Assembly: GCF_001544095.1 (NCBI RefSeq)
Contig: NZ_BCPT01000011.1
Span: 62,001 to 126,000 of the forward strand
Source of the DNA: Enterococcus casseliflavus NBRC 100478
GTDB taxonomy: Bacteria; Bacillota; Bacilli; Lactobacillales; Enterococcaceae
Direction of reading: 5' to 3'
DNA length: 64,000 nucleotides
The position numbers were made by a program, and so were the translations under genes. The notes under the pieces are model-generated. The model saw only the letters and a program-made list of their open reading frames with translations. It made no database searches and had not been told where the DNA came from. Below are positions 44,347 through 52,000 of the stretch, in pieces. The stretch's first letter is position 1. Each line of letters opens with the position of its first letter.

Positions 44347-44359
44347 ATTAGTTAGTTCG

Positions 44360-44388
44360 ATTATAGACAACGATCCTCCATTTGTAAA
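44360..44388 (-). promoter_or_regulatory. Promoter of the ferredoxin-NADP reductase
   Basis: Minus-strand -35 TTTACA (plus 44383-44388) and -10 TATAAT (plus 44360-44365), 17-base spacer. The -35 lies in TTCTTTACA, the same 9-mer that forms half of the palindrome at 44427-44451. Confidence 0.82.
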
Positions 44389-44426
44389 GAATTTTCTGAA
44401 AACAAATTAATTATGTTTACCAATTA

Positions 44427-44451
44427 TTTTTCTTTACATTGTAAAGAAAAA
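44427..44451. promoter_or_regulatory. Perfect 25-bp palindrome in a divergent intergenic region
   Basis: TTTTTCTTTACA (44427-44438), one central T, and the exact complement TGTAAAGAAAAA (44440-44451). Lies between the reductase promoter and the hydrolase-mprF promoter. A half-site TGTAAAGAA recurs at 44383. Could be an operator or a small terminator; no binding protein can be named. Confidence 0.65.
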
Positions 44452-44525
44452 AGCCTTTTCCTGAACTTCTGGTAAAAAAAAGATGAGCAGATTGTTATTT
44501 TTTCTCATTTTATCTAGTGATATAT

Positions 44526-44555
44526 TTGTGATCGTCCCTGACTTCAAGGTATACT
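44526..44555 (+). promoter_or_regulatory. Promoter of the hydrolase-mprF operon
   Basis: TTGTGA (44526-44531), 18-base spacer, TATACT (44550-44555), 20 bases before the ATG at 44576. Confidence 0.72.
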
Positions 44556-44575
44556 CTTAGAAAGTAGGTGAAAAA

Positions 44576-45301
44576 ATGGAAGTTGAAAAATGTTACGCGC
44601 CCTTACCGGACGGGTCTATCCTCTATTACGAGAAAACCGGTTCAGGACGCCCTCTTTTTTTACTGCACGGAAATGGCGGCAGCAGTGCCTATTTCTCAAA
44701 GCAGGTCGATGCCTTGCGTCAAAAACATCAACTGTATTTAATCGATAGTCGAGGACATGGCAAATCCACCAATACGCAAAAGAAAATCGATTTTTTTAAA
44801 ATGGCAACAGATCTCTTAGCAATTATTCAGCAAGAAAAGCTAACGAAAATCGCCTTACTAGGATTTAGCGATGGTGCCAATCTGGCGATGGTCTTTTGCC
44901 ATCTCTACCCAGAGCATGTCAGCTGCATGATTTTAAACTCTGGCAACACGGAACCGCGAGGTGTGAGGCTCTTTTCTCGAATCGGCAGTGTCTTGCAATA
45001 TCTGATCGTTTGGCTTTGTTCCCCATTCTCCAAAGGCATGCGGGGCTTTCTGCCTATTTTGGGATTGTTATTTCGTCCAATCGGTTTATCTACAGCCGAT
45101 TTGAATCACCTCAGCGTGCCGACATTGATTTTGGTCGGCAAACGTGATTCGATCAAGCTTTCCCATTCTTTTTATATTGCAAACAGTATTCCTCAGTCCA
45201 ATTTTATCGTTGTCAAAGGACAAGGACATAGTTTTGCACGAAAAAATCCAGAAGTATTTAATACGAAAGTTTTATCTTTTTTAGAAAAGGTCGGTGAATA
45301 A
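44576..45301 (+). CDS. Alpha/beta hydrolase
   Basis: 241 residues. Oxyanion motif FLLHGNGGSSAYF, nucleophile elbow LLGFSDGANLAM (Ser about residue 101), Asp in LILVGKRDSIKL and His in VKGQGHSFARK complete the triad. A hydrophobic cap segment at about residues 138-165 suggests a lipid-like or membrane-associated substrate. Two bases separate it from mprF, so the pair is co-expressed; a role in lipid metabolism alongside aminoacyl-phosphatidylglycerol synthesis is possible, since some enterococci have aminoacyl-lipid hydrolases, but this is inference. Confidence 0.88.
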   Translation: MEVEKCYAPLPDGSILYYEKTGSGRPLFLLHGNGGSSAYFSKQVDALRQKHQLYLIDSRGHGKSTNTQKKIDFFKMATDLLAIIQQEKLTKIALLGFSDGANLAMVFCHLYPEHVSCMILNSGNTEPRGVRLFSRIGSVLQYLIVWLCSPFSKGMRGFLPILGLLFRPIGLSTADLNHLSVPTLILVGKRDSIKLSHSFYIANSIPQSNFIVVKGQGHSFARKNPEVFNTKVLSFLEKVGE

Positions 45302-45303
45302 CT

Positions 45304-47850
45304 ATGAGAATCTTTACTTGGCTCCGCGACCACCGCTCACTGTTTAAAACCCTCTTCTTAATTGCAGTCGCCGTGATCGTGTTCGGCGAGCTGCTTTCGT
45401 TAAGCAAGACGATCTCGATTGATCAACTAAAACAATTGTTTGCGCAGCTATCCCTTTGGCGAGTGGCTTTAATGGCTGTCATTGGCTTACTGTGTGTCTT
45501 TCCCATGGTCTTATATGATATCGTCTTGAATCGCTTGCTAGGGGACAAACCTGATCGCCGTTATTTACTAGAAACCAGCTGGATCATCAATACCATGAAC
45601 AATTTGATCGGCTTTGGCGGTTTCATCAGTATCGGGTTACGGTCGGAATTTTATGGCAAAGGAAAAAAAGGCAGAGACGTTGCCCAAGCAATATCGAAGA
45701 TTTTTATCTATTTGATGTCTGGTCTTTCGATTTTATCGCTTGCTGCGCTGGCATTCGTCCTCTTCGGTCCCACGACCGATTATCTCCAACAGTATTGGAT
45801 CTGGCTTTTAGGCGGCAGTCTTTATTTTCCAATCGTCTATGCGCTTAGTTTTTCCAAAAAAAATGCCTACTTAGGTGGGCTGCAACGACGCGATCGTCTG
45901 CAGCTGATCGCCGCTTCCTTATTGGAATGGCTAGGTGTTTTTGCCGCCTTCTTTACGACGGGTCTGTTGATGGGTCTCTCGGTCGATGTGTTTCAACTGT
46001 TGCCGCTTTTCATCGCTGCTTCCGTGATTGGGATCGTCTCGATGATTCCCGGGGAACTGGGAACCTTTGATGTCATGATGATCATGGGAATGGGTTCACT
46101 GCAGATTCCCCGTGAAAGTGTCATTGCCTGGCTCTTGCTGTTCCGTCTGTTTTATTACATCATTCCCTTTTTGATCGGTTTGCTTTTTTTCTCAAAAAAT
46201 GTCGGTGTCTCCCTCAACCAGCGCTTTTCTGGTATTCCAAAAAGCTTGTTGTTGGAAGTGTTCCACAAGATCGAAGTGTTGCTGCTTTATCTGACTGGAA
46301 CGATGTTGGTGCTTTCCGCCACGATCCCAGAAGCCTTTGATCAAATCAAATGGTTAGCCCACCTCAATCCGATTCGCTTGAATTTTGTGATGCAGTACCC
46401 GAGTATCTTTCTCGGCTATCTCTTTTTGATTGCCGGTCGCGGCATCTCTGCTCGTGTCAGTCGCGCGTACGTGCCGACGCTTTTGTTGATTGCAGCAACG
46501 ATCGGCTATGCTATTTTTGCGGGTTTCCGCTTTTCGACCATGCTGTTTCTTCTATTATTACTGGCGATCATGATTTTTTCAAAAAGCGAGTTATTCCGAA
46601 AGCAACTGGTTTTCGCTTGGGAATGGCTGACGATCGATGGTTTGTTGATTGGTTCGTTGACGATCCTCTATGTCATTATCGGGGTCTACAATATGCCCCA
46701 TATCAATCGGCATCCGACGCAACACCATTCGATGGATTTTTTGCTCTTCCCTTCTGAAAAATTATGGCTCCAAGGTTTCGTTGCGATTTTATTCGTCGCA
46801 GTTGCGATGCTGCTGTTTGCACGCTACTTGATGGGACCAAAGCACCAACTCGGCGTCAGTGCCGCCACCGATAAAGTGAAGCATGTTTTGAACACTTATG
46901 GCGGCAATAGCGATAGCCATCTTGTCTATTTAAAAGACAAGCAAGTGTACGTTTATCCAGAAATCGGCGAGCCGACGGTCTTTTTTCAATTTACGACCTT
47001 TAATAATAAATGCTTAGTCATGGGGGATCCTTCTGGGAAGCAAGTAGACTTTCCCCAGGCACTGGAAACCTTTCTAACAGAGATGGATCAGTGGAATTAC
47101 TTGCCAGTCTTTTATGAAAGTAGTGAAGAAATGGTGATGCTGCTGCATGAATTTGGCTATGACTTTATCAAATTCGGTGAGAAAGCCTATGTGGATCTAC
47201 CTAGCTTCACTCTCTCAGGAAAGAAAATGAAGGGACAGCGGGCATTGAACAACAAGATCACCAAAGAAGGCTTTACCTTTGATGTGCTCACTCCACCCTT
47301 TTCAGCCGAAACCTTTGCCACCCTTAAAGAAATTTCTGACAACTGGCTAGATGGACGGAAAGAAAAAGGGTTCTCCCTTGGATTCTTTTCAGAATCCTAT
47401 CTGAGTACCGCACCAATTGCCGTCGTCCGTAATCAGCAACAAGAGATCGTCGCGTTTGCTTCCTTTATGCCAACCTATCAGACAGGCTTAGCTTCCATTG
47501 ATCTGATGCGTCACGATCCTGAAAAAGCCCCGAACGGAACGATGGATTTCTTGTTTATTCAGCTGTTTGATTATTTTAAAGAACAAGGCTACCAACAATT
47601 CGATTTAGGTATGGCACCATTAGCCAATGTTGGTACTTTCCGCAGTAGTTTCTTACAAGAGCGGATCGCCTATCTCGTTTACACCTTCGGGTCTCGCTTC
47701 TATTCTTTTGAAGGATTGCGGGAGTACAAACAGAAATATGCCGCTTCTTGGTCCCCTCGCTACATTTTGTATTCTCGAGACAGTTGGATCGGTTATGTCA
47801 TGATTGCCCTGTTGATCGTCGATAATCAAGCGGCGGACAAAACGAAATAA
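45304..47850 (+). CDS. mprF: MprF: lysylphosphatidylglycerol synthase/flippase
   Basis: 848 residues. N-terminal flippase with about 8 spans followed by further spans (total about 14) to residue 510, then a cytosolic DUF2156 aminoacyltransferase domain (about 530-840), with PVFYESSEEMVMLLHEFGYD, DLMRHDPEKAPNGTMDFLF and QFDLGMAPLANVG. It transfers Lys (or Ala/Arg) from tRNA to phosphatidylglycerol and flips the product to the outer leaflet, protecting from cationic peptides and daptomycin. Second gene after the hydrolase. Closed by a strong terminator. Confidence 0.95.
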   Translation: MRIFTWLRDHRSLFKTLFLIAVAVIVFGELLSLSKTISIDQLKQLFAQLSLWRVALMAVIGLLCVFPMVLYDIVLNRLLGDKPDRRYLLETSWIINTMNNLIGFGGFISIGLRSEFYGKGKKGRDVAQAISKIFIYLMSGLSILSLAALAFVLFGPTTDYLQQYWIWLLGGSLYFPIVYALSFSKKNAYLGGLQRRDRLQLIAASLLEWLGVFAAFFTTGLLMGLSVDVFQLLPLFIAASVIGIVSMIPGELGTFDVMMIMGMGSLQIPRESVIAWLLLFRLFYYIIPFLIGLLFFSKNVGVSLNQRFSGIPKSLLLEVFHKIEVLLLYLTGTMLVLSATIPEAFDQIKWLAHLNPIRLNFVMQYPSIFLGYLFLIAGRGISARVSRAYVPTLLLIAATIGYAIFAGFRFSTMLFLLLLLAIMIFSKSELFRKQLVFAWEWLTIDGLLIGSLTILYVIIGVYNMPHINRHPTQHHSMDFLLFPSEKLWLQGFVAILFVAVAMLLFARYLMGPKHQLGVSAATDKVKHVLNTYGGNSDSHLVYLKDKQVYVYPEIGEPTVFFQFTTFNNKCLVMGDPSGKQVDFPQALETFLTEMDQWNYLPVFYESSEEMVMLLHEFGYDFIKFGEKAYVDLPSFTLSGKKMKGQRALNNKITKEGFTFDVLTPPFSAETFATLKEISDNWLDGRKEKGFSLGFFSESYLSTAPIAVVRNQQQEIVAFASFMPTYQTGLASIDLMRHDPEKAPNGTMDFLFIQLFDYFKEQGYQQFDLGMAPLANVGTFRSSFLQERIAYLVYTFGSRFYSFEGLREYKQKYAASWSPRYILYSRDSWIGYVMIALLIVDNQAADKTK

Positions 47851-47896
47851 AAAAGCTCAAATGCGCCGGTTTATTCTCGGAGCATTTGAGCTTTTT
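47850..47896. terminator. Bidirectional terminator
   Basis: AAAAAGCTCAAATGC (47850-47864) and its complement (47882-47896). Ends mprF and the convergent SPFH gene. Confidence 0.88.
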
Positions 47897-47915
47897 TAAT
47901 TGTTGCGCTTAGAAG

Positions 47916-48875
47916 TTATTCTGCTGATTTAGATGGTGCGTTTTCCCAAAGTTGTTTGACGACTGGAATATTTCCTAGTTCCGTCATATTGGATGGCAGA
48001 ATGACCGTGTTGGTATTGCTGTTGACCACGTCTTTAAAGGCTTCGATACCTAGATAAGATAAGGAGCGCTCGTCTAGCTGGCTTTCTTTGATTGCTTCAT
48101 TGATAGCTAAAATCCGTTTGCGTTCAGCTTCAGTGATTTTCGCGATTCGTTCCGCTTCTGCCTCAGCATCGATCCGTACACGTTTTGCCCGCGCCTCTGC
48201 ATCGATTTGGGTTTGTTCTGCCCGAGCTTGCGCGTCGATCGTCATTTGCGAAGCTTTGGCTTCGGCACTTAAGACTGAAGAAGATTTCTCCCCTTGGGCT
48301 CTTGTGATCATGGATTCTTTGTCTCTTGAAGCTGTGATCAATTTATTCATTGATTCAATGATTTCTTGGGAAACTTTGATTTCCCCGATATTGATCCGGT
48401 CGATCGCTAACCCATAGCCAGCAGTGATGTCTTTGATTGAAGTAAATAGAGCCACGTTGATTTCTTCAGTTCCATTTAGAACCTCGTTCAGATCCATTTT
48501 CCCGATGATCCCCCGTAAGTTTGATTGGGCATCTTGAATCATTGAGATAACGGAGTTTTCATTTTCGTAAACAAAGGCACGAACATCTGTGACGTGGTAT
48601 TTGATTGCTTCATCGATCTGCACGATTACGTTGTCTTTCGTAATTGCACTTTGCGGTTCGATCTCCAGAGGAATCTGTTTCAAGGACACTCTTTCTCTTA
48701 CGGTATATAAAATCGGAACAAGAAAATGAAGACCTGGTTCCAACGTTCGAACATATTTCCCAAAACTTTCCACAACTTTGACTTCCCCTTGACGAACGAT
48801 CACAGCAGTGCTTGCGATCAGCCAAATCAGAATCACTAATACGAAGATAACTAAAATAATTTGGATAATGATCAT
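47916..48875 (-). CDS. SPFH/stomatin-like membrane protein
   Basis: 319 residues. One N-terminal span (about 2-24), then the SPFH/Band 7 domain (PGLHFLVPILYTVRERVSLK, VIVQIDEAIKYHVTDV) and a long Ala/Glu/Arg-rich coiled coil (about 190-265). Acts in membrane microdomain organisation or with a membrane protease. The upstream 70-residue gene overlaps it by 4 bases and resembles the soluble OB-fold part of NfeD, the common partner of stomatins. Start at 48875. Confidence 0.92.
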   Translation of the reverse strand: MIIIQIILVIFVLVILIWLIASTAVIVRQGEVKVVESFGKYVRTLEPGLHFLVPILYTVRERVSLKQIPLEIEPQSAITKDNVIVQIDEAIKYHVTDVRAFVYENENSVISMIQDAQSNLRGIIGKMDLNEVLNGTEEINVALFTSIKDITAGYGLAIDRINIGEIKVSQEIIESMNKLITASRDKESMITRAQGEKSSSVLSAEAKASQMTIDAQARAEQTQIDAEARAKRVRIDAEAEAERIAKITEAERKRILAINEAIKESQLDERSLSYLGIEAFKDVVNSNTNTVILPSNMTELGNIPVVKQLWENAPSKSAE

Positions 48876-49084
48876 TGTAAAAACCCTCTTCCATTTTCAA
48901 ATAATGTATTGTTAACACGGGTCAATAAGACACCGTTTTCAACCCCGATAATCTCTAACATGACATTTTCAGCAGGAATCCCTGCAATCACCCGATATTC
49001 TGTGTAGGTGCCATAAAGACGGATATAGCCGGAATAATGATCCGTCAGCGATCGAAAATAACGTCCAACCGCTCGTTGTTCCAT
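48872..49084 (-). CDS. Small NfeD-like OB-fold protein (tentative)
   Basis: 70 residues, no membrane span. The pattern SGYIRLYGTYTEYRVIAG then ENVMLEIIGVENGVLLTRV resembles the soluble OB domain at the C-terminus of NfeD proteins. It overlaps the SPFH gene by 4 bases, the usual NfeD-stomatin pairing. Weak ribosome site (GGGTGG about 19 bases upstream), so the true start may differ. If right, this is a minimal NfeD without transmembrane or protease parts. Remote similarity by eye only. Confidence 0.55.
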   Translation of the reverse strand: MEQRAVGRYFRSLTDHYSGYIRLYGTYTEYRVIAGIPAENVMLEIIGVENGVLLTRVNNTLFENGRGFLQ

Positions 49085-49265
49085 GTAGTCTACGATGATT
49101 TTCCACCCTCTTTGCCTTCGTGCAGGTTATTTTTCGTTTCAATTGATTCGTTCATTCTATGACAAGTGTTACTAACTATAATAGCACGTTTCACCCAAGA
49201 GGACAGTAAACTTTTCCTGGATCTCCCCTTTTTAAGAAAAAAACCACAAAAGGAAAACCAATTCC

Positions 49266-49303
49266 TTGCATTTATCAATTAAATTTCATACAATCTAATT
49301 GTA
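49266..49303 (+). promoter_or_regulatory. ohr promoter with OhrR operator over the -10
   Basis: TTGCAT (49266-49271), 17-base spacer, TACAAT (49289-49294). The -10 is the left arm of the inverted repeat TACAAT-CTA-ATTGTA (49289-49303), like the known OhrR box of B. subtilis. Confidence 0.85.
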
Positions 49304-49330
49304 CAAAATATAAAAATCAGGAGTGAAGAA

Positions 49331-49744
49331 ATGATGAAAAAAATGTATTCGACAAAAATGATCAACACTGGCGGCCGTTCAGGAGAAGTTCATAGTCCCG
49401 ATCATTCGTTTGAACTAAATATTACTGCACCTGGCAAACGTGTTGAAAATGCCACCAATCCAGAACAACTTTTTGCGGCTGGGTTTAGTGCTTGTTTCAA
49501 TAGTGCCCTTGAATTAGTGAAAAGCAACAAAGGAATCGACGGTGCTTCGACTGTCAGTGCACAAGTGACCCTATATGCAGAAAGTGAATCAAGCTTTGTT
49601 TTAGGCGTTGAGATCGAAGGTCAAATCGAAGGTTTATCAACAGAGGAAACACAAGAATTGCTTGAAATCGCTCATACCGTATGTCCTTACTCAAAAGCTA
49701 CAGCTGGCAACATTGAAGTGTCTGTCAAAGCCGTTAGCGAGTAG
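49331..49744 (+). CDS. ohr: Organic hydroperoxide resistance protein
   Basis: 137-residue OsmC-superfamily thiol peroxidase that reduces organic hydroperoxides, dimeric and cytosolic. Both redox cysteines are in conserved motifs: AAGFSACFNSALEL (about residue 55) and TVCPYSKAT (about residue 120). ATG 49331 follows AGGAG. Its regulator OhrR is encoded 58 bases downstream on the same strand. Confidence 0.95.
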   Translation: MMKKMYSTKMINTGGRSGEVHSPDHSFELNITAPGKRVENATNPEQLFAAGFSACFNSALELVKSNKGIDGASTVSAQVTLYAESESSFVLGVEIEGQIEGLSTEETQELLEIAHTVCPYSKATAGNIEVSVKAVSE

Positions 49745-49802
49745 ACTTTCGTTGAAAAAACAGCTATGATAAGAGGCGGATGTTAGAAAAAGGGGTGAAA
49801 AC

Positions 49803-50237
49803 ATGAATGTCTTAGCGTTAGAAAACCAATTGTGTTTTCCTCTATACGCCGCTTCAAAAGAAATTATCAAACAGTACAAAGACTTACTGGACCCGTTGAA
49901 TTTGACCTATACCCAATATTTAGTGATGTTGGTGTTATGGGAAGATGAAGCGATCAGTGTCAAAGAATTGGGGAAGCAATTATGTCTAGATTCTGGCACA
50001 CTGACACCGGTTTTAAAAAAGCTTGAAGCAAAAGGATACCTAGTAAGAAATCGAAATCAAGACGATGAACGTTCCTTGAGGGTCACATTGACTGATTCAG
50101 GCAAAAGACTCCATGAACAAGCACTAGAGATCCCCTACAAAGTAACTGAATTCTTGCCTCTTGAACCGGAAGAACTGTCAGTCCTCCACGAATTGACGAC
50201 CAAAATGGTCCAAAAATTTCAAGAACAAGAAAAATGA
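49803..50237 (+). CDS. ohrR: OhrR, MarR-family peroxide sensor
   Basis: 144 residues. MarR winged helix with SVKELGKQLCLDSGTLTPVL and wing RNQDDERSLRVTLT. The sensing Cys is in LENQLCFPLYAAS (about residue 11), the position used by B. subtilis OhrR; a second Cys is in KQLCLDSG. Represses ohr until its Cys is oxidised. Followed by a terminator. Confidence 0.93.
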   Translation: MNVLALENQLCFPLYAASKEIIKQYKDLLDPLNLTYTQYLVMLVLWEDEAISVKELGKQLCLDSGTLTPVLKKLEAKGYLVRNRNQDDERSLRVTLTDSGKRLHEQALEIPYKVTEFLPLEPEELSVLHELTTKMVQKFQEQEK

Positions 50238-50263
50238 TCCGCTGTTTTCACAGTGGATCATTT
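50232..50263 (+). terminator. Terminator of ohrR
   Basis: AAATGATCC (50232-50240) and GGATCATTT (50255-50263) with inner CTG/CAG pairs and a run of Ts. Confidence 0.82.
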
Positions 50264-50312
50264 TTTTATCTTTTAAACCTTCACTAACAAACAGCGAAGA
50301 AAACCAGATGAC

Positions 50313-50675
50313 CTACGAAGCTTTGGTTTTCAATTCGCCAATAACATTTCGCAACTGAGTTAATTGTTCTGGGTCTTCAATTTTTTTGATCGCAATTTTT
50401 ACCAGTTCAAAAATTTGTTCCTCCGTCAAACCACTTTGCAAAATCTCCAATTCGGTGACGGCTGGTTGGAAACGACGAGCCAAAACTGACCCACTCATCT
50501 TGATACTTGCGATCTCAAGTATCCCTTTATTGACTAACTTACGAATCACTGACAATGACGTGTTGCGATTCAAGCCGAAGCGTTCACTAAATTCGGTACA
50601 GCATAGTGGCTCATCCACAGCCCAAAAACAAACTAAGACTTCCCACTCTTTTTTTGAAAAACTCAAGTAATCCAT
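50313..50675 (-). CDS. BlaI/MecI/CopY-like winged-helix regulator
   Basis: 120 residues. N-terminal winged helix in the style of BlaI: LSFSKKEWEVLVCFWAVDEP then FGLNRNTSLSVIRKLVNKG, followed by a short C-terminal dimerisation part (LTEEQIFELVKIAIKKIEDP). The CopY metal-binding CxCxxxxCxC tail is absent. Start at 50675 with AAAGGAG upstream. No obvious target gene alongside, so the role is open. Confidence 0.75.
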   Translation of the reverse strand: MDYLSFSKKEWEVLVCFWAVDEPLCCTEFSERFGLNRNTSLSVIRKLVNKGILEIASIKMSGSVLARRFQPAVTELEILQSGLTEEQIFELVKIAIKKIEDPEQLTQLRNVIGELKTKAS

Positions 50676-50891
50676 AACTGCTCCTTTCCATGCCAATCAG
50701 GCTGGTTCTTATTTTCTAATCAAAACAATCGCAGCTATTGACATAAGCTATCTATCCTCTTCATTTTACGATTGTTTTTTCTTTCACTAAAAGGATTATA
50801 TACCAATAATAATCTATTTTATTCATAATTTCAAAATATTTTTTATTTTAATGATAAATAACACGTTTAATTCTCCTTCTTCTCCATAAAA

Positions 50892-50920
50892 AAAAACGAC
50901 TAGATGCGCTAGTCGTTTTT
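50892..50920. terminator. Bidirectional terminator
   Basis: AAAAACGACTAG (50892-50903) and its complement (50909-50920). Positioned to end the minus-strand 122-residue gene. Confidence 0.82.
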
Positions 50921-50949
50921 TTCTATCAAGTGATCCTAAGAAGAACTGC

Positions 50950-51318
50950 TTATTGGATGTTGAAAATCAGGCTTTCGTGCTCTTTTTCTTTTAAGGAATA
51001 GCCACAAAACTCTTTATTCAAATTCGGATAATCGCGTTCGATCATCTGAATAACCTCGATTTCCGTCAAAAATTTGTCTTCTGACAATTGCAACGAGTTC
51101 AACAAGACAAAGCGTGAATCATAGCCTAAAATCTCTGGCATCAATTGCCAAAAATTTGAGTGATCAATTTGTTGGATCTTTTCTTCAAAGTTAGCAATCA
51201 ATTGTTGTACATGATCATAGACTTTGGGATAATCAGATTTTAACAAATCCAACAGTGCTTGATCGACCACCTTATCCAAATAAGCCTTTGTGTCCGTATA
51301 GATTATTGAAGAAATCAC
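50950..51318 (-). CDS. Hypothetical protein, 122 residues
   Basis: Not recognised. Soluble and helix-rich, acidic, with one central Cys-containing segment near the end (NKEFCGYSLKEKEHE). The GTG start at 51318 has GAAAGGA about 12 bases upstream, slightly far. Lone gene with a good terminator, so probably real. The pattern of alternating charged helices gives no firm family. Confidence 0.62.
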   Translation of the reverse strand: MISSIIYTDTKAYLDKVVDQALLDLLKSDYPKVYDHVQQLIANFEEKIQQIDHSNFWQLMPEILGYDSRFVLLNSLQLSEDKFLTEIEVIQMIERDYPNLNKEFCGYSLKEKEHESLIFNIQ

Positions 51319-51770
51319 TTATTTCATCAATCCTTTCATTCAAATGCCATATTCGACATCGTCAAGGATGGCTCCCTGTTCCTATATATAGCATACTATC
51401 GGTGATTTTCGTTCTCAGATTAAGGATAGAATCAAGAAAAAAAGGAGAAGTCTTTTTTTGATTCCTCAATCTTACTACACAATAGCAAAATTTTGCTGAA
51501 CTGATAAGCAAAGCGAATCAGCAATATCTGAAAATGAGAAATTTGTCAGATTTCCCTCCTTTTTTAGAGAGATTGCCTCTCTTCTATAAGAAAAATCAGC
51601 CGCCAAAGCTCTCATCTTTTAGCGCGATCGATTTGAACCAAACAACCAGCAGCCCTTATTGCCCTTCACAAAAAACGGAGACAGCATAATCTCAGACAGA
51701 ACCTTCAGCTACATGTATAATTAAAGTAGAGAAAGTCATCAAAATAAACGAGACGAGGAGTGGAGCAAAG
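51319..51770. other. Intergenic region with a promoter but no gene seen
   Basis: No convincing frame in 450 bases. A short hairpin with arms AGAGAG/CTCTCT (about 51568-51586) is present. TATAAT at 51716-51721, with CAGACA 17 bases upstream, is a plausible promoter for the small gene at 51771. Confidence 0.5.
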
Positions 51771-51947
51771 ATGAAGAACCATTGTAAATGCGGCAAGAAG
51801 TTAACTGGCAATGAAAAAAGCTGTCCGGACTGCAAACGCAAAAAACAGCAAACTTTAGATTCCTTGGAAAAATTCGTTAAATACGGCAGTTTTGCTTTAG
51901 CAGGCCTATCATTAGTTTTAAAAATTGCGAAAAGTCGACAAAGTTAG
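51771..51947 (+). CDS. Zinc-ribbon microprotein, 58 residues
   Basis: ATG at 51771 with GGAGTGGAG as ribosome site. The N-terminal 25 residues carry Cys-x-Cys and a Cys-x2-Cys pair (HCKCGKKLTG, SCPDCKRKK), a zinc-ribbon-like knuckle. The C-terminal half (FVKYGSFALAGLSLVLKIAK) is a probable amphipathic or membrane helix. No known family. Ended by a strong hairpin at 51974-52000. Confidence 0.68.
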   Translation: MKNHCKCGKKLTGNEKSCPDCKRKKQQTLDSLEKFVKYGSFALAGLSLVLKIAKSRQS

Positions 51948-51973
51948 CAATGATCGACTGAGAACTTTAATAA

Positions 51974-52000
51974 AAAAAAACGCCTTATTGGCGTTTTTTT
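51974..52000. terminator. Bidirectional terminator
   Basis: AAAAAAACGCC (51974-51984) and GGCGTTTTTTT (51990-52000). Ends the zinc-ribbon gene and the WxL cluster; it starts directly after the last stop of the minus-strand reading frame. Confidence 0.85.

Noticed and set aside
46350-46757. 135-codon plus frame inside mprF
   Set aside because: Different frame within a membrane-spanning region of MprF, no ribosome site; a shadow of hydrophobic codons.
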